DNA from: CAWVWD01 sp965662365
Lineage (GTDB): Bacteria > Bacteroidota > Bacteroidia > Chitinophagales > Saprospiraceae
Reading direction: 5' to 3'
DNA: 54,735 bases
Assembly: GCA_965662365.1 (NCBI GenBank)
Contig: CBFIHR010000024.1
Location: 1 to 54,735, forward strand
Positions 49,198 through 54,735 of this stretch are shown in pieces; the first letter of the stretch is position 1, and each line of letters begins with the position of its first letter. The notes beneath the pieces are model-generated. The model was not told the origin of the DNA. It was given only the letters and a program-made list of their open reading frames with translations, and did not search any database. A program made the translations under genes and the position numbers.

Positions 49198-51720
49198 TTA
49201 AAATTCATTTCCAAAATCGGTATTTAATTCCTCTTCCGTAAACGTAGAATCTGTCCATTCACTTTCTTCATCGCCAGTATATTCATAATTAGCACAATCC
49301 ATTTCGATACTTTCATCGCCATAAGCCATCTCGAAACGAGCTTTTGTGTCGAAACCAATTTTGCCATCATTTTCTACTCTTTTCAAAAAGTCTACAAAGA
49401 TTGGACGAGCCATTCTCGCACCTTGGCCATAAGTAATGGTACGGAAACGCACCCAACGATCATCGCCACCAACCCAAGTTCCGACCACTAAGTTTGGCGT
49501 AATTCCCATAAACCAACCATCGGCGTGTTCGTTGGTTGTTCCTGTTTTACCGCCAACTTCACTTTTGACTTCACCAAAACCTCTTGCTCCAGTGACTACA
49601 CCTTTAAGTAAAGTCACCATGGCTGCGGCAGTTCCTTGCGTCAATACTTCTTTCGTTTCTGGTACTTTTTCATAAATGACATTACCATTTTTGTCTTCTA
49701 TTTTAGTAATAAAATACGGCTCGGTGTATGTTCCAGAATTTGCAAAAGGCGTATAAGCTCCGGTCATTTCAAAAACGGATAAATCTGCTGCTCCCAAGCA
49801 AATCGAAGGTTTTTGAGGAATGCGTTCTTTTTCGATTCCAATCGTTTCCACAAAATCACGAAGCGGCTCAACACTTCCCATATCTCGCATCAAGTAAGCT
49901 GAAATGGAGTTTTTCGATTGCTTTAAGGCTAATTTTAAATCATAAGGTTCTCCCGAATAACGATTATTAGAGTTTTTCGGTGTCCAGCTACGATATAAAC
50001 CAAAAGTTCCTGAAGGAAAAGTTATCGGCTCGTCAATAATTTTTTGACAAGGCGAAATACCTCTTTCGATAGATAAGGCATACAAATACGGTTTGAAAGT
50101 AGAACCAACTTGGCGAGCGACATTTTTGTTAACGTGATCAAATTTGAAATACTTATAATTTGCGCCACCGACCCATGCTTTGACTTCGCCAGTTGTCGGG
50201 TCAACAGCCATCACACCGGTTTGTAAAATCATTCGATGATATCGAATTGAATCGTAAGGTGTCATCAGTGTATCGGTTTCGCCTTGAGCATTGTAGGCAA
50301 AAACCTTCATTTTATAATATTTATTAAAATCTTTGTCTATCTTTTCTTGTAAAGACGCCCATTCCGATTTGACTTTCGCCCAATCATCGCCCCTAATCGT
50401 TTGTCTATATAAAATATAAAGTTTTCGATTGATAAAGCCTTCGTCTAACCAAGTATCTGCCAAATCCCAGCCTTCTTCTTCGATACGTAACATTCGCCTT
50501 ATGTCAGCATCCCGTAGGTCTAATTCTGCAATTTTCTTCACATGACCTTGGCGAATATTCAAATAGCGTTCAGATTCCGATACAATTCTATCAAATGAAT
50601 TTAAACGTAATTTAATATCAGAATCAGTTGTTTTTCTACTTTTGTACGTCCACGGGTCACGATCTTTCCAGTGCTGAAAGAATGTATTTTGTAAACTTTT
50701 CAGATGATTCCAAACCGCATCTTCAGCATGTTTTTGCATTCGAGCGTCAATTGTCGTATAAATCTTCAATCCATCTTCATGAACATCATAAGAAGTACCA
50801 TCATTTTTCTCGATTCCGCCTAATATCGTTTTGACCTCCTTTCGCAATTCTTCACGGAAGTAAGGTGCTAAACCATCATTGTGAGAAGTACGATTGAAAC
50901 GAATACCTAACTCTTTCTTCTTTAATTTTTCATATTCTTTTTCGGTAATCAAGCCATTTTTCTTCATTTGAAACATCACCACATTGCGACGTTCTAAAGT
51001 CTTTTCAGGAAAACGACGAGGATTATACAGCGATGGATTTTTTAGCATACCAATCAACATGGCTGCTTCATGAAGTTCCAAAGAATCCTGTTGTTTACTA
51101 AAGTAAATTTCAGAAGCAGACTTGATACCATAAGCACCATTAATGAAGTTAAACTCATTAAGGTACATTGAGATAATTTCTTTTTTGGTGTAGCGGCTTT
51201 CGATTTTGACGGCCGTTACCCATTCTTTAGGTTTTTGAAACGCACGTTGAATAAAACTACCGGCAACTTGCTTCGTAAATAATAATTTAGCCAACTGCTG
51301 TGAAATCGTACTACCTCCACCACTTGAGGAGTTACCACCAATAGCCGTTTTGATCAAAGCCCGCAAGAGTGCTTTCCCGTCAATACCGGCGTGTTGTTCA
51401 TAGCGTTCATCTTCTGTAGCGACTAACGCACTAATCAAATGCGGTGACAATTGATCATAGCGAACATTTACCCGATTTTGACGATAAAATCGTCCTAATA
51501 CTTCGCCATCAACCGAAAGGACTTCTGTCGCCAAGCTCACACTTGGATTTTCGAGGCGTTCAGTCGAAGGAATCCCACCAAAAATCGCTAAAAGGGCGAT
51601 CGTTAGCACAAAACCGCCTAAACCTAAAGCAAATAACCTCCAGAGCCATTTGACAATATTTTCATATTTCGGCATTCGTTCTGCTCTTATTTCTGCCGCT
51701 GTTTGCTTTTCTGCATTCAC
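49198..51720 (-). CDS. Bifunctional penicillin-binding protein 1A
   Basis: An 840-residue class A PBP. One membrane helix (about 28-52) precedes a GT51 glycosyltransferase domain (about 75-250, ATEDERYEQHAGID and GGSTISQQLAKLLFTKQ) and a transpeptidase domain with Ser540 in GSTFKPYLYA, the SxN motif SKNS and Lys725 in GGKTGTTNEHADGW. The C-terminal 35 residues are very acidic (Asp/Glu-rich, ending in FGNEF). It polymerises and cross-links peptidoglycan from lipid II. The leader folds into a 15-bp hairpin just after the promoter at 51809-51839. Confidence 0.97.
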   Translation of the reverse strand: MNAEKQTAAEIRAERMPKYENIVKWLWRLFALGLGGFVLTIALLAIFGGIPSTERLENPSVSLATEVLSVDGEVLGRFYRQNRVNVRYDQLSPHLISALVATEDERYEQHAGIDGKALLRALIKTAIGGNSSSGGGSTISQQLAKLLFTKQVAGSFIQRAFQKPKEWVTAVKIESRYTKKEIISMYLNEFNFINGAYGIKSASEIYFSKQQDSLELHEAAMLIGMLKNPSLYNPRRFPEKTLERRNVVMFQMKKNGLITEKEYEKLKKKELGIRFNRTSHNDGLAPYFREELRKEVKTILGGIEKNDGTSYDVHEDGLKIYTTIDARMQKHAEDAVWNHLKSLQNTFFQHWKDRDPWTYKSRKTTDSDIKLRLNSFDRIVSESERYLNIRQGHVKKIAELDLRDADIRRMLRIEEEGWDLADTWLDEGFINRKLYILYRQTIRGDDWAKVKSEWASLQEKIDKDFNKYYKMKVFAYNAQGETDTLMTPYDSIRYHRMILQTGVMAVDPTTGEVKAWVGGANYKYFKFDHVNKNVARQVGSTFKPYLYALSIERGISPCQKIIDEPITFPSGTFGLYRSWTPKNSNNRYSGEPYDLKLALKQSKNSISAYLMRDMGSVEPLRDFVETIGIEKERIPQKPSICLGAADLSVFEMTGAYTPFANSGTYTEPYFITKIEDKNGNVIYEKVPETKEVLTQGTAAAMVTLLKGVVTGARGFGEVKSEVGGKTGTTNEHADGWFMGITPNLVVGTWVGGDDRWVRFRTITYGQGARMARPIFVDFLKRVENDGKIGFDTKARFEMAYGDESIEMDCANYEYTGDEESEWTDSTFTEEELNTDFGNEF

Positions 51721-51737
51721 GTATTTATTATTTTGAA

Positions 51738-51794
51738 TAAATGGTGTCGGTTCTACTCTTATCCCGTATCATTAAGAAAAACCGACACCATTTA
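51738..51794 (-). promoter_or_regulatory. 15-bp hairpin filling the PBP1a mRNA leader
   Basis: TAAATGGTGTCGGTT (51738-51752) pairs perfectly with AACCGACACCATTTA (51780-51794) around a 27-base loop. No T run follows. It ends 18 bases before the start codon on the minus strand. Confidence 0.75.
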
Positions 51795-51808
51795 CAACAC
51801 AATTTTTA

Positions 51809-51839
51809 CAAAGATAAACTTTACTGTTTCTACCACAAA
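51809..51839 (-). promoter_or_regulatory. Promoter of the PBP1a gene
   Basis: On the minus strand TTTG (51836-51839), 19-base spacer, TATCTTTG (51809-51816). The start site would be near 51803, so almost all of the leader is the hairpin. Confidence 0.7.
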
Positions 51840-51964
51840 CAATAAGTCTATTTTAATGGAGTATTATATTAAAAATGAGGAGTTTAGATATTTATAATCA
51901 AAGCTTAACAACAACTTTTAACCTTAAAAGGGTAGGAGTTAATTATTATTTTCAATTAATATTG

Positions 51965-52723
51965 TTATTTTCTTACCACAAACCCCAAACATTGCCAACG
52001 AACCATATTTCTACGAAAATCTAACGGCTCATCAATCAAAATATCAGTTTTCCAATCTAAAATTTCAAAACCAATTTTTTGTAATAAATCGTAGATTTTA
52101 TTTGTTGGAAAATAGGCTTGCCAATGTTTAGCTTTGTTAAAATTTAGAGGCGTGACGACAATCAATTTGCCGTTTGGTTTTAAAACTCGATACATTTCCT
52201 GCAGGCCTTTTGTTGGATTATCTAAGCGGTCAATTAAGAAACTATTCAATACTAAATCTTGACTGTTTTGTTCAAAAGGCAGGTTTTCCGCTTTCGCTAA
52301 ACCGAAGTTTAGATTATCCAACTGTTCTCCTTTCGCAATGATTTTTGAAAAGCCTTTTTCTGTCAAATCAACCTCAATTTCCCTGCCTTGTACCCAAAAT
52401 TCATTCGCCCGTTTGAGCATTTGATAACTATAATCAATTCCCCAGCAAGTCGCCTTCGGATAGGCTTTCGCTAATGCTGCAATCCATTGACCGACACTAC
52501 AACCGATTTCTACAATATGTTGATAATCAGAATTATAATGCGTTTTCGCAAAATCCAAAACTGGTTGAAAAGGATAGTTGCCCCAAAGTTCGTCCGCTAA
52601 GTGCAAAGCAGATTGTCGTACCACCATTTCGTGATAACGTTCATACACATCTTGCTGAAATTCCAACGCTGTTTTTTGATGGAAAAATGGAATGCCTTTT
52701 CGGTTTAGGAGGATTGATTTCAT
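51965..52723 (-). CDS. Class I SAM-dependent methyltransferase
   Basis: A 252-residue methyltransferase. The SAM-binding motif is IVEIGCSVGQWIAALAKAYP (about 72-91) with the acidic end GIDYSYQML, followed by the post-motif AENLPFEQNSQDLVLNSFLI and EMYRVLKPNGKLIVVTPLNF. An N-terminal 60-residue extension begins MKSILLNRKGIPFFHQKTAL. The acceptor is unknown. It follows a second methyltransferase gene on the same strand, 93 bases apart, with a hairpin between. Confidence 0.88.
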   Translation of the reverse strand: MKSILLNRKGIPFFHQKTALEFQQDVYERYHEMVVRQSALHLADELWGNYPFQPVLDFAKTHYNSDYQHIVEIGCSVGQWIAALAKAYPKATCWGIDYSYQMLKRANEFWVQGREIEVDLTEKGFSKIIAKGEQLDNLNFGLAKAENLPFEQNSQDLVLNSFLIDRLDNPTKGLQEMYRVLKPNGKLIVVTPLNFNKAKHWQAYFPTNKIYDLLQKIGFEILDWKTDILIDEPLDFRRNMVRWQCLGFVVRK

Positions 52724-52753
52724 GGTTTTTTCATTGTCTGAATTTTTACCTTT

Positions 52754-52792
52754 ATCCTAACCTTTTTCTTCAAGGAGAAGGGTTAGGGATGA
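52754..52792. repeat. Imperfect inverted repeat between the methyltransferase genes
   Basis: ATCCTAACC (52755-52763 region) faces GGTTAGGGAT, with a CTT/AAG-rich inner stem. It resembles the CCTAACCCTTCTCC-type intergenic elements common in many bacteria. Confidence 0.5.
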
Positions 52793-52816
52793 GGTGAAAT
52801 CTACGGAAAACAAAAA

Positions 52817-53602
52817 TTACTTTGAAATTAAGTAATAACAACAAGTTGTCAAAAAATTCCGAAAGAACGGAATCGCTTTTACGATACCGATTTGCTCTTT
52901 TGGATTTAACCCGAACTTGATTTCATAATTTGGATTAAACAAATACATGACTTCTTTATCGACCTTATAATTTTCAGTTTTTATAATACGTCTAAAACGT
53001 TCGATGCTAATGCCTGTTTCTTTAATTTCGACCAATTCGTTACGAATTTTCTCACTTTTTTCAACCATATTCAAAACACCTTTATATAAAGGCATTGGTA
53101 ACAAATGATAATATGGCAATTTTGAAAAATACTTGTGATTCATAATCTGCTGATGGCCACCAAACGGCATATACCATGGCGGAAAACCTAAGAAAAACTT
53201 ACCAGTCGGTTTCAAAAATTGCTTGACATAACCCATAAATTTTTCTTGATTCGGAATGTGTTCGATGACATCTCGCATGATAATTAAGTCAAATTCACCC
53301 AATTCATTCGGCTTCATTTTATAAATATCTCGCAAAATTAATTTCAAATTATCCACATTCGGATGGTCGGCAAAATAGACCTTTGCATTCTCAATTTGAC
53401 CTTCATTCAAATCAATTCCGACCACTTGACAACCCATATCCAAAAACGGTTTCATATTGCCCCCTTCGCCACAGCCAATTTCCAAAATCGCCATGTCTTT
53501 GGTAATCGGCATAAATTCGTTTACAAACGGAATGACGTGCTTTTCCGTCGTATAAACCTGCTCATCAAAATACTGTTTTCGGTCTTTGTGCCTTTGTTGC
53601 AT
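52817..53602 (-). CDS. Class I SAM-dependent methyltransferase
   Basis: A 261-residue methyltransferase. Motif I is AILEIGCGEGGNMKPFLDMG (about 35-54), followed by VVGIDLNEGQIENAKVYF and LIIMRDVIEHIPNQEKFMGY, then FLKPTGKFFLGFPPWYMPFG. The DVIEH block is typical of UbiG/Coq3-like and O-antigen-region methyltransferases, but the acceptor is not decided. A -7 match TATATTTG (minus, 53661-53668) lies about 60 bases upstream. It is probably the first gene of a two-gene unit. Confidence 0.87.
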   Translation of the reverse strand: MQQRHKDRKQYFDEQVYTTEKHVIPFVNEFMPITKDMAILEIGCGEGGNMKPFLDMGCQVVGIDLNEGQIENAKVYFADHPNVDNLKLILRDIYKMKPNELGEFDLIIMRDVIEHIPNQEKFMGYVKQFLKPTGKFFLGFPPWYMPFGGHQQIMNHKYFSKLPYYHLLPMPLYKGVLNMVEKSEKIRNELVEIKETGISIERFRRIIKTENYKVDKEVMYLFNPNYEIKFGLNPKEQIGIVKAIPFFRNFLTTCCYYLISK

Positions 53603-53607
53603 GAATG

Positions 53608-53646
53608 TAGTTTAAGTTGTTTTAGTGGTTAAATAGTTTTAGTTGT
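53608..53646. repeat. 9-base tandem repeat tract, copy 4
   Basis: TAGTTTAAG, TTGTTTTAG, TGGTTAAAT and TAGTTTTAG in near 9-base register, directly before the methyltransferase start (minus strand). Confidence 0.7.
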
Positions 53647-53660
53647 TCATGTTTTGATTA

Positions 53661-53668
53661 CAAATATA
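53661..53668 (-). promoter_or_regulatory. Putative -7 element of the methyltransferase pair
   Basis: CAAATATA on the plus strand is TATATTTG on the minus strand, with CAA (53691-53693) at a 22-base spacing as a weak -33. Confidence 0.5.
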
Positions 53669-53755
53669 ATAAACCCCCGATATTTCGGGACAAGCATTAA
53701 AATTATTTCTAAAATACTTCTATTTTAAAATAATTATTAAATTAGTTAAATAATA

Positions 53756-53787
53756 TTTTTAGATTAGTCTAAAAATTTATAAATTTG
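53756..53787 (+). promoter_or_regulatory. Promoter of the DtxR-type gene with a DtxR-box-like palindrome
   Basis: TTTTTAGA-TTAG-TCTAAAAA (53756-53775) is a perfect 8-bp inverted repeat. TAAATTTG (53780-53787) is the -7 element, and TTTT at 53757-53760 sits 19 bases before it as a -33. The core TTAGATTAGTCTAA matches TTAGGTTAGCCTAA of the DtxR/IdeR consensus at 12 of 14 positions, although the dyad centre differs. It fits autorepression. Confidence 0.7.
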
Positions 53788-53875
53788 ATATTGTAATTAA
53801 TTTAATTACTGTGATTGCTCGCCGCAGTAACTCGGTGGTCAAGCTGTTATTAAACAATAATTAATCAAAGAATCA

Positions 53876-54535
53876 TTGGAAGAGACATCATATACAGAGG
53901 AAAATTATTTAAAAGCGATTTTTAAATTATTTGAGCGACAAGAAAAGTCGGTTTCGACGAATTCGATTGCGGCAGAAATGACAACTTCGGCAGCGTCTGT
54001 TTCGGATATGTTGAAAAAATTAAAGGAGAAAGGGTTGATTCATTATGAAAAATACCGAGGGGTGACGTTGACCGATTCGGGGAATGCGATTGCGACTCGA
54101 TTGATTCGTCGTCATCGACTTTGGGAGGTTTTTTTGGTTGAAAAATTAGATTTTTCTTGGGATGAAATCCATGAAATTGCGGAAGAGTTAGAGCATATCA
54201 ATTCTTCAAAATTGACGGATAGTTTAGACACGTTTTTAGGTTTTCCCAAATTTGACCCGCACGGCGATCCGATTCCTGATAAAGATGGCAAATTCACGAC
54301 AAGAAAGCAGGTTTTGTTGTCCGAAACAAAGGAAAAAAAGGGAATTATCGTTGGAGTAAATGAGCATTCAACTGCATTTTTACAACAGTTAGATAGGTTG
54401 AAATTAGTTTTAGGAACACCTGTCGAGATTTTAGAAAAATTCGAGTACGACGGTTCGATTCAAATCAAAATTAATAACGAAATCACACAAACGATAAGTG
54501 GAAAAATGGCTCAAAATATTTTTATTAAATGTTAG
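53876..54535 (+). CDS. DtxR/MntR-family metal-dependent repressor
   Basis: A 219-residue regulator with a TTG start; an in-frame stop lies six codons upstream and no ATG fits. An N-terminal winged helix (about 5-65, YTEENYLKAIFKLFERQE and MTTSAASVSDMLKKLKEKGL) is followed by the dimer and metal domain (about 66-140, RRHRLWEVFLVEKLDFSWDE, EELEHINS) and a C-terminal FeoA/SH3-like domain (about 145-219). Such proteins bind Fe(II) or Mn(II) and repress metal uptake genes. The palindrome in its own promoter suggests autoregulation. A 41-codon ORF overlaps its stop codon. Confidence 0.92.
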   Translation: MEETSYTEENYLKAIFKLFERQEKSVSTNSIAAEMTTSAASVSDMLKKLKEKGLIHYEKYRGVTLTDSGNAIATRLIRRHRLWEVFLVEKLDFSWDEIHEIAEELEHINSSKLTDSLDTFLGFPKFDPHGDPIPDKDGKFTTRKQVLLSETKEKKGIIVGVNEHSTAFLQQLDRLKLVLGTPVEILEKFEYDGSIQIKINNEITQTISGKMAQNIFIKC

Positions 54536-54660
54536 TGGCAAAAGTAAAATATGTCCAAAAAAGTCAAAAATTGAGTGATTTTGAACGAGGAGAGAAATTG
54601 AAAAACTTCTCAAACCAAAATGAGATTTTACGGTTTTTTACCATGAAGAGGGATTTATAA
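54535..54660 (+). CDS. 41-residue basic ORF overlapping the DtxR-type stop codon
   Basis: GTG at 54535 shares its G with the TAG stop of the regulator (TAGTG). The frame reads MAKVKYVQKSQKLSDFERGE, then KLKNFSNQNEILRFFTMKRDL, and ends at TAA 54658-54660. The composition is ordinary for a small basic protein and the overlap favours coupled translation. No family is recognised. It may be a real small protein or the stub of a lost gene. Confidence 0.38.
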   Translation: MAKVKYVQKSQKLSDFERGEKLKNFSNQNEILRFFTMKRDL

Positions 54661-54735
54661 TGTGTTTAAAACATAGGACGTATTGAGAAATAATCGATAA
54701 AGTTTCAAAATTTATCAGCTAAGGAAATAGAAAAT
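54661..54735. other. End of window
   Basis: Seventy-five bases with no visible feature. Confidence 0.4.

Overview
The window comes from a low-GC member of the Bacteroidota. The evidence is consistent across several independent signals: promoters of the TTTG/TAnnTTTG type (for example before atpD, the PBP1a gene and the DtxR-type gene), a T9SS type A sorting tail, a CarboxypepD_reg/plug/TonB-dependent receptor, the families DUF4270, DUF4290 and DUF5606, an atpD-atpC pair detached from the rest of the ATP synthase operon, a CrtZ-type carotenoid hydroxylase, and almost no Shine-Dalgarno sequences. A Saprospiria- or Cytophagia-like organism fits, but the genus cannot be read from the sequence. 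No rRNA, CRISPR array, prophage or intact insertion sequence was seen. The only RNA gene found is tRNA-Cys.

Layout. 1-7.6 kb: a thioredoxin-SPOR fusion, tRNA-Cys, a large TonB-dependent receptor, a class I aminotransferase and a two-domain fasciclin lipoprotein. 7.7-14 kb: a 21-residue hydrophobic peptide before an ArsR-type regulator, an NfeD-like/flotillin membrane-microdomain operon, a DUF5606 protein and a Prc-type S41 protease. 14.1-17.5 kb (minus strand): a two-gene unit of a YbjN-like-domain protein and a cytosolic trypsin-fold protease with zinc ribbon, then a CBS-pair protein. 18-22.6 kb (minus): an adaptor / MacB-like permease / TolC export operon with no ATPase gene. 22.8-24.2 kb: a broken secreted-protein remnant and two pentapeptide-repeat proteins. 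24.4-31.6 kb: a TlpA-like thioredoxin protein under a palindromic promoter, an FAH-family hydrolase, metK, atpD, atpC and a tiny lipoprotein. 31.8-35 kb (minus): two family 2 glycosyltransferases and a T9SS-exported CxxCH protein. 35.3-46.5 kb: envelope and cofactor housekeeping (lpxK, a YbhN-like flippase-fold protein, panD, panC, a half-length glycogen-synthase-like protein, a DUF4270 lipoprotein, glmS, DUF4290, murA). 46.7-54.7 kb: a truncated haemoglobin, crtZ-like hydroxylase, mnmA, PBP1a, two methyltransferases and a DtxR-family regulator overlapped by a 41-codon ORF.

Many genes serve the cell envelope: glmS and murA supply UDP-sugar precursors, PBP1a polymerises peptidoglycan, LpxK completes lipid A, and the SPOR fusion and Prc protease probably act in the periplasm. 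The main points for a second look are: (i) the protease/YbjN-domain pair at 14.1-16.6 kb; (ii) perfect palindromes sitting in the promoter spacer of the DtxR-type gene and of the TlpA-like gene; (iii) two families of short tandem intergenic repeats, with 9-base and 7-base units, often arranged as inverted arms; (iv) structured leaders before PBP1a and panC; and (v) several decayed gene remnants in intergenic DNA.
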